Part shown: positions 46,367-58,023 of the stretch, piece after piece
Layout: each line of letters opens with the position of its first letter
Position numbering within the stretch: the first letter of the stretch is position 1
Source of the DNA: Pachyseris speciosa
Lineage: Eukaryota > Cnidaria > Anthozoa > Scleractinia > Pachyseridae
Assembly (NCBI GenBank): GCA_016490735.1
Contig: JAEMWC010000077.1
Coordinates: 1,230,001-1,294,000 of the forward strand
Length of the DNA stretch: 64,000 nucleotides
Reading direction: 5' to 3'
Translations under genes and position numbers: made by a program
The notes under the pieces: model-generated
The model's input: only the letters and a program-made list of their open reading frames with translations
Database searches by the model: none
Told to the model about the DNA's origin: nothing

Positions 46367-46484
46367 CTATTTCACACTGATCACCAAGATATCCCGGATG
46401 ACAGGTACACTCGTATTTTCCATCCCTGAGTGAAACTGGCGAACACGTTCCATTGTTGAGACAAGGTTCGCTTGAGCATGGGTT
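46367..46484 (-). CDS. Gene 2 exon 2: EGF-like domain
   Basis: A 118-bp exon between TTTTTTCAG|AAC and ATAG|GTCAGT, phase 0 to phase 1. Six EGF cysteines with CLNNGTCSP and [12 protein letters not shown]. The phase-1 exit matches the D8C acceptor at 45303 across a 1063-bp intron that contains the junction between the duplication units. The peptide is identical to that of gene 3. Confidence 0.88.
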
Positions 46485-47612
46485 CTGAAAAAAGAAAAAA
46501 AAATGGATTGGGTGTGAAGACCATTTCCACCTCATGTGCCAGTCAGCAATTATTGGACGAGGTTGAGCAAAATATCGTGATTATTCAGTGGTGAGCAGAG
46601 CAATTATTTGACGAAGCCGAAAGTTGAGGCAAATAATTGATCTGCGAGGCACTGCTAAATCACGATATTTTGCAAAAACCCAGTTCAATAATTCTTTTAT
46701 CATTCGATCATAGAGCTTGTTTTTCATAATTATTTTCGGGAAACGTGAAATAATCCTCACTGAATTTGATGTGCATGGAATGGTGGTCACAAGTACGCAT
46801 GAGCAGAATATTATTTGCAGCAAAATCAAAGTTGGATGTTAATGAGCACGAGTACACCATTATTTGTAGGCAGTTACTTGTAGGTCACAAAGCACATGGT
46901 AGGCTCTGACGCAATGAAAAGGAAAGGAAAAAATAACGAACTGAATGACAGGAGCCCATCACTAGGAGCGTACAAGAGCTATATTCCTGTAACGGCGTTT
47001 TCACAGACCAATGTATTTGAATTTCCCGTGAATATCAGACTCCCACAGGAACCCCAGTGATATCACAAGTATCTGCACGTGCAGGGCCTTTGTTTTCGCT
47101 CATTAAACCTATTGTTTCGAGTTGCTCTACTTCCCGTTGCCGTCCTCGTTGCCCTTTTTCCGGGAAAAAGATATTCTAGAAATAGATCGGTCTGTAAAAA
47201 ATGCCGCAATGTACGCTTAGTATGGGAGTTGTATGCTCCTCAGTCATGGGCTCCTGTTATGGCGTAGAATAGATTTACGTAGCTGAAAATCATTTCCCAC
47301 CTTCAAGGAGTTACGTCACGGTCTTTGGATTTTGAAAGGTTTCGCCTCTAATTTTTCAAAACGGTCATTTGTAATCCGTCACAATCATCTCCATCCTTCA
47401 CCATCCTCGCCATATTTGTTTTTATTCTTGTCTCTTTGGTGCTTATCTTCCCTGATAAATTGTTATTTCAATGTTTCCCATTATTGAAATGCATTTTTTT
47501 TGTCCCTAATAATAACCGAAAATATCGTGACCTAGCTCCTTTAAGGTTTTCGATAAACAGATCGCGTTTTCTCGTAATTCCCTATCATATCTTAATTTGC
47601 TTAGCTGTCATA

Positions 47613-47613
47613 A

Positions 47614-47648
<35 letters not shown>

Positions 47649-47862
47649 ATGAACAGATAAATTGGATTAATTCTTGAACGGTTGAGTGAATGGATGGATG
47701 GATGGATGGATGGATGGATGGATGGATGGATGGATGGACGCACGGACGGCCGGACGAACGGATGGATGGACGGATGGACGGACGACGGACGGATGGGTGG
47801 GTGGGTGGGTGGATGGATGTATGGATGGATGGATGGATGGATGGACGGCCGGCTGGCCGGTT
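47613..47862. repeat. (AATA)n microsatellite and (GGAT)n minisatellite, unit 2
   Basis: The AATA run (47613-47649) and GGAT tract (47690-47862) match 38899-39085 but are longer. All three forward frames stay open through it only because of the tetranucleotide period. Confidence 0.9.
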
Positions 47863-48636
47863 GGCTACCTGGCTGCCTTGCTAAATGGATAGATAACCGT
47901 TGGATTCTGAATCAATGTGAAACTTGGCAATGTTAGGTGCTTAGTAGAGAGAAACTGTAGTCCTCGGTGAAAGACTTCTCGGAGTATTCGCAATAACGAC
48001 AACCAACTACTAACTCAACCCACGTATACTTTGGTGTCATAGCGGGGCTCCGGCGGCCAGAAGGGCCGCCAAGCGGAGCACCATCACTGAGTGAAGAAAA
48101 TATGGTAACCTATCTATTCGAGAAATTCGTCGAATAGTTTGTTTGTTGTTTTGCAAGCGAACGAGTGTTTTCCTCCGCTTGGCTGACTGTACATGTTTTT
48201 CGACATCAGTGTTTCTATAGTGTTAAGAATTGAAAGAAACGTTTGCCCTTATGTTATTAACAGGTAATCGCAATGAGTCCTCGTAAAGTATCTCTCATGT
48301 TTTGAGCGACGAGGGCAATTTCAGCAAATTTCTGGAAACACAAGTGATATTAATCCTTCATTTTACTCGGCCCCATGCGATTACCTATCAAAACTATCAG
48401 GATTGTTTTCCTTTTTCTCCTTTCTACGACATTTAAGCTTATGTCTAAGCTTAACGTACTACGAAATATGTTTGTAAAGCCCCGGCTAAAAGATTAAACA
48501 TTTTCATCCAACATCATATTTGTCGCATAATTATAACGTTTGGTGGCTAAACGCATAACAATGTTTGACCAAACAGCGGACTAAGTGAGTCCAAAAATTG
48601 ATTTTTGCGTATTATTGCTGAAATTTTCGACGTTAT

Positions 48637-48797
48637 GTGGTTTATTTGGTTGCTTTTTACCGTTTGTGTACGATTTGTTTGTTGGGGTGGCCAAACGGTT
48701 AAACATTTGTTCGTAATGCGAAATTTTGGATGAACATGATCACACATGGAAAGCCATATAATGCACTATGGTGAGAGGTGGCTAAACATTCAAACAT
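48637..48797. other. Unit-2-specific segment of about 160 bp
   Basis: Sequence from 'gtggtttatttggttgcttt' to 'ggtggctaaacattcaaaca' is present here and absent at the matching site in unit 1 (near 40808). It contains 'ggtggccaaacggttaaac', similar to the adjacent 'tggtggctaaacgcataaca', so deletion between short direct repeats in unit 1 is as likely as insertion here. Confidence 0.6.
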
Positions 48798-49433
48798 GCT
48801 CTTCCAACGATGTTGATTGTTCTTAGATTGCTAAATTTGTTTTCGAACAAATACACGCGTCGACTGTATTGTTTTCTTGTAATGTTTTGAGGTTTTTGAA
48901 CCATAGTCAATTCCTGTTGGCTGCTCTTAACATAAAATATTGGCGCAAGGAAAGCCATGCGATGTTGCTTAATACCAGTAAAAAATAATAATCCGGTGGA
49001 GCTCCGCTTTTAGGCTTGGCTAAATCTATATATTAATGGTCGATACATGTACACAGAATGGCTTATTTTATGGGATGTCCACAGATTAATTCCTATCTCA
49101 TAGCAATTCCCCCCCCCCCCAAAAAAAAAAATAATAATAATAATTGATCCTTTAGAGCCGTTGTAGTGTTTACGACCACCATTTACAGAAAAACATGGCC
49201 CACTGTTTTGTATTTGAGCCTGATGATGAAACGCAACAACAACAACAACACCAACAACATTGTAACTCCGTACTTTCAGTCGACAGTTTGCTACAATATA
49301 ATTTTGAACTAAGGACCATTGAAAACGAGAAAAGATTAAGAAGAACGGAATTTAAAATTATTTCTCTCCGATTTTTTCTAAGGAAAGATTTACTTATTGT
49401 CTTCGCTTATCACTCCGAACTGTCACCCCTTAC

Positions 49434-49757
49434 CTTTGTTAGTAAGCTGTAGTGATGAAAATGTTGATTCGCAAGCAGCTTTCCTTTATCTTTGTAGATG
49501 CTTGAAGGAAGAAGTTCACAAAGAAACTTGTCTTTACGCTCAGCACTGACCGCAATGTTAAATGAAAAGCATAAAGCGTTTCGGAGACAAACGAAACAGC
49601 AGTCTATATAGCTATTCACGAGTCTAGTCTGCACACGTTCAACGTTTAGACGACTGAAATGTTGGAATTCAAACAAAGCTGATTTGAATTCAGCATCTGT
49701 AGACATCTTACAGCGCAAACTGAAGATCAAAGTAAGAAAAGCGACCAATAGCTTCAT
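49434..49757 (-). CDS. Gene 2 first exon, proximal copy: PAN/apple-like domain
   Basis: 108 codons starting MKLLVAFLTLIFSL and ending AAG|GTAAGG, phase 0. The PAN-like core is intact (C53, C54, C57, C63, C80). It differs from the distal copy by a single residue (F instead of S at position 31). It lies closer to the EGF exon at 46484. Because each copy begins with its own ATG and signal peptide and has no acceptor in front, the two are best read as alternative first exons, not as tandem PAN domains in one protein. Confidence 0.78.
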
Positions 49758-50406
49758 GACTTTTTTCTTTTTGCGTTAAAGCCAGATAATTCACCAAGTC
49801 GCTAGGCAAACTGACAGGTATGTTAATCTACATAGAAATGTGGGAAAATTTGTAATGTTTTGAGGTTTTTGAACCATAGTCAATTCCTGTTGGCTGCTCT
49901 TAACATAAAATATTGGCGCAAGGAAAGCCATGCGATGTTGCTTAATACCAGTAAAAAATAATAATCCGGTGGAGCTCCGCTTTTAGGCTTGGCTAAATCT
50001 ATATATTAATGGTCGATACATGTACACAGAATGGCTTATTTTATGGGATGTCCACAGATTAATTCCTATCTCATAGCAATTCCCCCCCCCCCCCCAAAAA
50101 AAAATAATAATAATAATTGATCCTTTAGAGCCGTTGTAGTGTTTACGACCACCATTTACAGAAAAACATGGCCCACTGTTTTGTATTTGAGCCTGATGAT
50201 GAAACGCAACAACAACAACAACACCAACAACATTGTAACTCCGTACTTTCAGTCGACAGTTTGCTACAATATAATTTTGAACTAAGGACCATTGAAAACG
50301 AGAAAAGATTAAGAAGAACGGAATTTAAAATTATTTCTCTCCGATTTTTTCTAAGGAAAGATTTATTTATTGTCTTCGCTTATCACTCCGAACTGTCACC
50401 CCTTAC

Positions 50407-50730
50407 CTTTGTTAGTAAGCTGTAGTGATGAAAATGTTGATTCGCAAGCAGCTTTCCTTTATCTTTGTAGATGCTTGAAGGAAGAAGTTCACAAAGAAAC
50501 TTGTCTTTACGCTCAGCACTGACCGCAATGTTAAATGAAAAGCATAAAGCGTTTCGGAGACAAACGAAACAGCAGTCTATATAGCTATTCACGAGTCTAG
50601 TCTGCACACGTTCAACGTTTAGACGACTGAAATGTTGGGATTCAAACAAAGCTGATTTGAATTCAGCATCTGTAGACATCTTACAGCGCAAACTGAAGAT
50701 CAAAGTAAGAAAAGCGACCAATAGCTTCAT
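50407..50730 (-). CDS. Gene 2 first exon, distal copy: PAN/apple-like domain
   Basis: Same structure as the proximal copy, with the same donor AAG|GTAAGG. The reading frame stays open 25 codons upstream to 50805, but those codons have no signal-peptide character. The ATG at 50730 gives the hydrophobic start shared by the whole family and is preferred. Splicing to 46484 would have to skip the proximal exon at 49757. Confidence 0.78.
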
Positions 50731-50847
50731 GACTATTTTCTTTTTGCGTTGAAGTCTACATGGAAATGTGGGAAAATTCGTTTGCTCAAAGGGTGACCTG
50801 ATCACGACCTCAAAAGAAGTGTTTACATAAACCTTTATTCATCCTTC

Positions 50848-51026
50848 GCTACTTCCACATCTTTCATAATACACTTTGTTTACCCCCGCAAAATTTTCCA
50901 TAACCACCGTATTTCATTTCTCGTGGGACTAACAATCGTCCCGAGAGAAATCGAAACGGAAATTGCTTATGGAAAATTTTGGAGGGCAAACAAAGTGTAT
51001 TATGGGAGATGTGGAGGTGGCGAATG
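50848..51026. mobile_element. Foldback MITE, unit 2 copy
   Basis: Paralogous to 41917-42092, with the same arms and the same flanking words ('ctacttccacatct' and 'gatgtggaggtggcgaatgg'). Confidence 0.8.
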
Positions 51027-53839
51027 GCGGACGATTTTGATTATTTGTCGGGCATCATGTACATACAAATGCAGGGGGAGCACTTCTTAGTAATACACTA
51101 CACAACAGTCTTCACTGGCGTGCTACGTTTTGGTTAGATCTGAGTGCACTTTCTTTATAGCCACGCCCGTGTTCAGATCAAAACACATGAGCTTCGTTGT
51201 CCACTTTTCAAGCCAAATAGGCAAGCACGTATCAGACTGCATTGAAATCAGGAAAAATTGCCAGGGGCTCGGCATACAAATGAAGCGTTTTCACAAAGAA
51301 CTGCGAAAACCTACGCATTTAAAAACTTCCTCTCCGGAAAATACAGCTGTTATTTTATGCGTATATTACAACACTGTGTCAGTGTCTAATGCAAACAATC
51401 ACTCTATACAACCGAAACGACACTGACCTAAATGTCGAACAACTCAAATCAAAAATACTGAGCAATTTTGTGTGGATAGATGTCGTAGTAGGAAAGTAAA
51501 TGTCCGTCCCAAAACATGAACTCCATCAATTTTTCATGGCAACGTATTATCGTAAACGGTAAAGATTCATTACTGATTATCATTAGTGTTTATCCACGCC
51601 AAGAAACACTTAAGCCTCTCACGAGGATTCCTTCACAAACAGAGGCTCTGGTCGGCTCATCACCCTCCACTAAACCCGATGTGTATGAGGTGATACACCA
51701 CAGTACCGGCACCTACGATCCCTCTTCTTTTAGACAAGTGTGTGGGCTCTATTACAGTTTTACGTGCGGAGGTCAAGGAGGCAAGGTCAATGGCTTAACT
51801 TCACCGCTTAATGACGCCGTATCTTTAACTGTGGGAGGTGTTGAGCACACAGCGAGCATGATTCTGGCGCTGACTTTCACGTTTTAAAGGTTGCATGGCT
51901 TACGCTTTGGCACTTCATCAACTGCCCGTCACAATGCCACTTAATTCCTCTATGTCGGCCGTCAGCGCTGCTTATTTACTTTTGCCTTATCGTTTACATT
52001 ATTGCTAATTACCAAAGAAGAACTTTTAATATTTACTTTCACTGCTGTCGCGATTTATTTGCATTTCTTGACCAAACACCCGCTTATTGCGAATGCTGTG
52101 GCAAAACAAAACAGTTTCTGAGAAATACATCTTCAAACAGAAAAATATCGCTTGAGATAACATTATATATAACATTTTTAGATTTTCAATCAGTTTTATT
52201 CTTTTTGGTAGTGTGTTTAGACCGAAGAATATTCGACCATTTTGACGTCTACGCTGGTGAGCGATTGCAAGCCTGGTCAGTTCTGAGAGTACGATGCTAT
52301 CAGCTATCAACTGTTTAAATGTTGAATTCCTCATCCTTCATTCCTTCATCAGAATTCAATGTTCCATTTCGCCGGTGGGGGGGTGGGAGTTGGGGGAAGT
52401 CAGGGGAACTTTACTATTTGACAAAGCTGTAATCTGTTCGCCCATCAAGCACGAGGATATTTTTTCAAACCCATTGACCAACTAGCAAACTATTCTAAAA
52501 CGCCAATCAACCAATAGAAAGCCTTAAATGTATCAGACTGTACCAGCCTATTGTGACGCAAGGGAGGTTTTCCTTTTATCCTGATAGTGTTTACGGGGCC
52601 TCATTTGTGGGGGTATCCGATCGGTAAAGAGATTTCAAACCGGCCCAAGACATAAAAATACGCATAACATGGACCTTCTAATTTATGTTCAAATACAATG
52701 TTTTGGATGGCGTTGCTCTTATAGCTCCTTAAACTCTGTTAAAATTTCAAACGATGACCCCGGTCAATTTTTATTTAAATTCTCCCCTTCCTCCCTTCTT
52801 GCCACGCCTATTTACTGCGTTACCATGGAGTTTTGACAAATGCGACTTTTTAACCAATGAGGTGATCGCTTACAGCATTGATAACGTACAAATATTTCCC
52901 TTTACGTATGTGACACTTTTTTGGGGGATAGAGTACAAAACTAAACTGTCGTTTATACTGCTGCCGTATTTGGATTGAAAAGGTCAAAATCTTAGTGCGA
53001 TTTTTTGGTTGAAATGTCCGTTTGCTTATCAACAGAACAGTCAAATTAATCTTCAATTACCTCAGGCCAGCGATCAGAAAATTAGTGAAATGCCACAGAA
53101 TTAAATATCTGGCTGGTTTTGGTTTTTTTGTTTTTCGTTGGTTGTAGGAAGCCTTGCCAAGTATGAATAAAGAAGTATTGTTTTTCAAGATGTCATTAAT
53201 GTGACTGATTCCCCCCTCTTCCTTAGCACAAACATCAACATAAAGCATTTACAGCATTTATTCATACGCGAGAAAATTACAGCAATTGTTTAAATGTAGC
53301 GGTGACTGAAGTAGAAAATAAAAAATGTAGCATTTGAATCATCATTATATTAGCTACCTCTTTCCACTTACGATTGTTTTCTACGATAGCATGTTCCAGT
53401 AAATGGGTTTGGATCTTTCAAACTACTTGTTTTCTCAAAGAACTAATCATAAGCGTTACACATCATGTCATCATCTTACTACCTCAAATTCTATTTGAAA
53501 TAAGAGCTGCTTCATTGCTGCATGGAGTGAATATTAAGTATTTAATGTCGTTTCAAGGATGATTTTGGTAATTTTAGGTGCTTCGAAACAAGCTTTTAGT
53601 TAAAAAACATAACTTTGCAAACTCGCTTTTAACCATTTTTGAGCGGGATGTAAAATTTACACAAGACATCGATTTATAGAAAGCTGACAGAAACTACAAT
53701 ATGGCAGACTTACAGGGAAAATTTGTAACGTTATTTTGAAGCTCTAACCTCTTATTATTTCAAAATTGATAGCTACGTGTGTAGTTTGCAATGCTTTCCT
53801 TAACTGTAGACATTCTTACTATAGATTAATTTCTACAAT

Positions 53840-54204
53840 TCATGCCGTGCAGTAAACGGTCCTAAATCTAGGAGCTGCCGTCAGCTCGTACACATAGTAA
53901 CCTCCACAATCTCGCACACGAATGTTCAGGGTTTTCCAGCAGCAATTATCCCATCCATGGAAGCAAACATTTTTTTCAACGATCCCATCTGCAAGAGTTG
54001 GATGACCACCATTCAGCCAGCCACTGATTTCACCTCCGCATCTGTGATACCAGATGCACCGGTCAATCATTCTGGTGTATCCACTGGCCTGGAAACGGTA
54101 CCATCCTAGGATAAGGGAGTCGTCCGAGTAACCTTGCCCGAAGCCATAGCTGTAGTGACGACTTGTTTCATTTAGAACAGTGTAATTGACACATTCCGGA
54201 GCAG
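53840..54204 (-). CDS. Gene 1 exon 3: D8C domain
   Basis: Terminal exon of gene 1 (59042-58728, 57621-57504, 54204-53840; 265 aa, lengths sum to an open 798 bp). It is entered in phase 1 after ACCCTCCAG and ends TGA. Eight D8C cysteines and the GWYRF, HP and CCWKT landmarks are all kept. It is closest to gene 2 exon 3. The frame remains open upstream through the intron to 54379, but that part runs through a poly-C tract and is not coding. Confidence 0.88.
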
Positions 54205-54305
54205 CTGGAGGGTAAAAAAACAAAACAAAACAAAACAAAACAGGGCATGCTTTGAGAGAGATGGCACACTCAGGGACCGCGCAGGGGGAAGGGCCGGGGG
54301 GTCCA

Positions 54306-54336
54306 AGGCCCTCCCCCCCCCCCCCCCCCCCCCCCA
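54306..54336. repeat. C homopolymer of about 30 bases
   Basis: A C run interrupted only at its right end. It lies just beyond the similarity between the duplication units, so it sits at the unit 2 breakpoint. Confidence 0.9.
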
Positions 54337-54654
54337 CTTTTCGTGGAAAAATAATAAAATAAGTAAAAGACATATGCAAAGAAAGTACTTTAACCGGATA
54401 ATAGTGCTTGGCTACAAGTCCTAGATATAAGGACCTCGCATGAAATCATCCGAATTTATAATTGGATCCTTTCGATCCTGTCTCATGGAATAAATTTTGA
54501 AACCACTATCTAATACAATTCATACACTTAGTTGTAGTCTTCTGTTGGTAATTAAAATGGGGTTGCCAGACCAACGCGACTCCTGCTGTGTGCCTATTGT
54601 GTAAAAGAAGCATATCTTTAAGCGATTTTCTATGTTGTCTGTGTAGGGTTTCTA

Positions 54655-55400
54655 AAAAGGAACCTTAGAGTTAAGTCATGCGCATTGAAACAACAAGCAT
54701 ATTTCAGCCTTGTGAGACCCCAGCTTGAGTACTGTTCAAGCATCTGGGATCCAAGGCAGGGCATTGAAAACAACGGATCTTATAGACTGGAGATGGTTCA
54801 GCGCCGAGCAGCTAGGTGGACATTGTGCCGGTATCACCCAACAGCAAGTGTCTCAGACATGCTCCAGGAGCTTGGCTGGCGTTCCCTACTCCAGAGGCGA
54901 TGTGATGCACGTTTGGTTCTACTATACAAAATAAAAAATGGACTTGTCGCCTGCAACCGAGATCAACTAAAGGACCCTATCAGAAGATCTCGCCACACCC
55001 ATGACCACACCATCCGCCCCATAACCTGCAAAACAAAATCTCACCAACTCTCCTTCTTCCCAAGAACTATTTTGCAGTGGAACAATATCCCGCCGGACTT
55101 ATTTGTTAACTGTAACTCTAGTGCCATTTTCCGTTCTCGCATCTCAAATCTGACCCATTAGTTTAGCCACAGTACAGTTTCCTTTTACAATTATTTATTT
55201 ATTTATTTATTTATCTATTTATCTATTCATTTATTTATTTACTTATTTTATTTACTTATTTATTTATTTATTTACTTATTTATTTATCTGTTTATTTATT
55301 TATTTATTATTAGTCATTTTCACATATGTATTTTATTTACTGACCGCCCGGCAAATAATCCTCCTCAGAGGGGTTGCCGTACAGGAAGATAGATAGATAG
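54655..55400 (+). mobile_element. Jockey-like LINE, 3' fragment, in gene 1 intron 2
   Basis: A 158-codon open frame (54685-55161) carries YFSLVRPQLEYCSSIWDP, LEMVQRRAARWTL, LGWRSLLQRRCDARLVLLYK and a final WNNIPPDL. These are the standard C-terminal blocks of Jockey/CR1-group LINEs. After the stop come an (ATTT)n tract and a 3' end with 'ccgcccggcaaataatcctc' and a (GATA)n tail at 55387-55407. It is antisense to gene 1 and 5' truncated just before 54655. Confidence 0.85.
55190..55310. repeat. (ATTT)n microsatellite in LINE 3' UTR
   Basis: About 120 bases of ATTT units with C and A variants, directly after the LINE stop codon and before its conserved 3' end. Confidence 0.9.
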
Positions 55401-55859
55401 ATAGATTTTCCGTTTTTATAAGTAATCAAGGGAGGTTCCTTGGATATCTCTCTGAGTAATGGTTGTTCTTGTATTAGCAGCATTAGTATGTTTTTCAAAC
55501 ATGGTAACGATGATTGAAATTGCGTCACCAAGGTTAGAAGCTTCATATACGTTCTCTATTTCAGTGTTACGGCTGTTTTTCTGTCCGTATACTTAACTTC
55601 TGAGAGTAACTGCTCCACCATGCCATTTTGTCAGGGTAACTTCTAGACGGTCCTAGATATAAGGCGCGTTTTAAAGTTTTCTATGTTGTCTGTGAAAGTA
55701 TCTCTTGACGAGTTACTCAAGAAAGGCTTAAATATAAGACTCAAGAAAGGCTCAGTAATTTTACAACACTAAACACTCACAAAGACAGAACAGGAAAATA
55801 GCGGACGTGGCAAATGAATATGTTGGTCGTAACGACAATCGAGTCAGGAATTTCGGTAC

Positions 55860-56240
55860 ATCCCGGAAAAATTGGGTGGGGGTGTGCGGCCCACTTCCTG
55901 AAACCCTTACCCTATTTCAGACCAAAATCTGCGATTTCCATTACCCTATTTCAGCCCTTACCAAAAATACGATACCCTATTTCAGACTTAGTTCACGTAC
56001 ACGGTTGGCGTAAGCATAACTAAAAGATAAAAGAGAAGGGCTTTTGTTGATGGTCTAATCGTCATAAGATGAAAAAGTAGCTTCTTCTAAAAAACATGCC
56101 CAATTCAAGACTAGAGTGCACAAACCATACCCTATTTCAGACCAAAATGGTCAAAATCAATACCCTATTTCAGACCAAAAAGGCTAAAAATCCATACCCT
56201 TTAGGGCCGCTCATACCCGTATGGCCAATATAAGGGAGTA
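55860..56240. repeat. Interspersed 'taccctatttcagacc' repeat
   Basis: The phrase 'accctatttcagaccaaaa' or a close variant occurs at least five times between 55908 and 56180, sometimes 35 bases apart. Spacers are not uniform. It looks like a degenerate satellite-type array. Confidence 0.7.
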
Positions 56241-56504
56241 CCCCCTCCTGGATCATGATTACTCTACCTTTATTTACAGATTACGTTAAGTGTGACTACA
56301 ACGTTTATTTTATCACTAACCCCTTTCTCTAAATGCTTAAATTGAGTTGAAAAGTGGAGAAAAGGATATTCCTTGATCATACTCTCTTGGTTTGAGATAA
56401 TAACATATGCTAATTGCTGGACAAAGTTTATGAATTAAACGGAATTATATGCGTTTTAATCAGTTTTAGAGTTAGTCTCCTTCCCCCACTTGAAGACGCG
56501 GAGG

Positions 56505-56550
56505 CCGCCCCGCCCCCCCCCCCCCCAACCCCCCCACCTCTCCCCCACTT
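56505..56550. repeat. C-rich low-complexity tract
   Basis: A nearly pure C run of about 20 bases with flanking C-rich sequence, in gene 1 intron 2. Confidence 0.85.
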
Positions 56551-57019
56551 TAAAAACTGCTCCGCGGGCCCTGACACTTAACTCCATGATATTCATACGA
56601 CATCTAGTGCCAACTGAAAGCCCTCACTAGAGTAAAGCATTTCATTTTTCTTTACACCTTTAATTGTTTATCGGCTCATCAATATCCGCACTGCTATTAT
56701 TATTATTATTATCATCACCATTATCCGCACAGCTATTTACGGTTGCATCCCTACTTTATCGGTTTTTGCCATGTTAGCGTCTCGCAAAGTCACCTTTTGT
56801 TTACGTAGTACCAGCCTTTTTTATCTGTGTTACAGATTTTATCCTTGGATCCTGTAAATGTATTTATGAAGTCCATTTTGATGACTCCCAGAACCCCAAT
56901 GACAACTGACACCCTATCTGTTTGCATTTTCCACACATTGAACATGACAGTGACATCTTAACATTGTATTTCATCAAAGAGATGGCAACTAATGACCATC
57001 AAAAGCAGCGGTTTTATGA

Positions 57020-57494
57020 CTATGTAGTTAACTTGTACATGAGTATGTCCAGAATGGTTGACCTTGTAACGTAAGGATTATTAAGTAAAGAATAGCTACT
57101 ACAGTACTCTTGTTTGGAGTTTTAGGCAACTCTAGGAGTTCAAACAATATTATTGTTAAAGAACGGGGGAAGGGGGATTGCTTGAAGAAGTGGAGGGGGG
57201 GGGGGAGTAGGGGATTGCTTGAGCTATCGTTATAACGGCTGCCTCTCGACATTCGAAGGCCATTAAATTGCATTACTTCTCAACAGAAAATTTCTGCTAT
57301 TGTTAACTTATTATTTGTCTTCATCGTCCGAACTTGCATGCTTGGTCGCGTTCTGTTCTAAACCATGAAGAAGGTTGTGCTACGTGCTCTATAAGTAACC
57401 GTCTTGTTGTTACAAAAAGAAATAAAAATCAAACGTGATCGAATGAATATTTCTTGCCAAATTCAAAGGGGATATCGACACGTACTGTAAATTA
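57020..57494 (-). repeat. Intron block beside gene 1 EGF exon, copied at the right edge
   Basis: From 'gactatgtagttaacttgta' to 'tcgacacgtactgtaaatta', this block is repeated collinearly at about 63578-64000. Here it ends nine bases before the EGF donor at 57503. Confidence 0.88.
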
Positions 57495-57503
57495 AACATT
57501 TAC

Positions 57504-57621
57504 CAGTTTCACAGAGTCGGCCAAGATATCCCGGTTGACAGGTGCACTTGTATGCTCCATCTCTGTATGAAATAGGGGAGCATGCTCCATTGTTGTAGCA
57601 AGGCTTGGTGACACATGGACC
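57504..57621 (-). CDS. Gene 1 exon 2: EGF-like domain
   Basis: A 118-bp exon between TTTCTAG|GGT and ACTG|GTAAAT, phase 0 to phase 1. Six EGF cysteines; CYNNGACSPISYRDGAY and CTCQPGYLGRLC. It is closest to gene A exon 2 (same acceptor and donor words), in line with the shared first-exon subtype. Intron 1 is 1106 bp and intron 2 is 3299 bp. Confidence 0.88.
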
Positions 57622-58023
57622 CTAGAAATGGAAACAATAGACATTTTTTAGGTTCATTTCTCCGCTAGTCTTTCTTGAGTAGTTTTGTTAAAATATACGA
57701 AGGGCTGTTGATTTGATGTACTGGACGTCGTTTTATCTCAAAGCCATGGGTAGTGTTCCTTCCCGGCCCACGTATCTCTAAATTACTAATTACATTTTAT
57801 GTTATACAAATAAAATTCGTCAGGTATAAACACTCCCAAAGCCACCTGGCAAAGATCCTAATGGAATACATTATTGTTGTTAGGCGCCATCGTTTTCGGA
57901 AATCCTTCGTTTTCCCCAACCATTCGCTTTTATCATCCACGCTACAACCGTGCAATGCCATTTAAATGATATTCTCTGAGGTCAACGTTTTGAGGGAAAA
58001 ATAAAAGACTTCTAATAAAATTG

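Larger units (their letters stand above)
48879..50755. repeat. 972-bp tandem duplication of gene 2 promoter and first exon
   Basis: The segment 48879-49850 is repeated from 49851 with very few changes. The second copy lacks about 45 bp after the exon ('ccagataattcaccaagtc...') near 50750. Each copy carries a C homopolymer (49110-49121 and 50083-50095), a (CAA)n tract and a complete PAN first exon on the - strand. Confidence 0.9.
45475..54300. repeat. Segmental duplication unit 2 (8.8 kb)
   Basis: Repeats unit 1 in the same orientation: gene 2 EGF exon, gene 2 PAN exons and gene 1 D8C exon. Differences from unit 1 are a missing roughly 960-bp block at 48128, an extra roughly 160 bp at 48637-48797, a 972-bp tandem duplication (48879-49850 repeated from 49851), and longer microsatellites. 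A 77-bp unique segment (45398-45474) separates the units. Confidence 0.88.

Noticed and set aside
47682..47936. Three overlapping open frames rich in W-M-D-G
   Set aside because: They are produced by the (GGAT)n minisatellite, whose period keeps every frame open. There is no start context, domain or conservation other than the repeat.
49195..49452. Glutamine-rich 85-codon frame, also at 50168-50425
   Set aside because: It is antisense to the PAN first exon, and its Q-run comes from a (CAA)n tract. It is open because the opposite strand is coding and duplicated.
49434..50730. Gene 2 with two PAN domains in tandem within one protein
   Set aside because: Each copy starts with its own ATG and signal peptide and no splice acceptor precedes either. 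Alternative first exons fit better.
53840..54379. 179-codon frame taken as a single-exon gene
   Set aside because: The part upstream of 54204 runs through the intron and a poly-C tract. The acceptor, the phase and the matching exons in genes 2 and A place the exon start at 54204.
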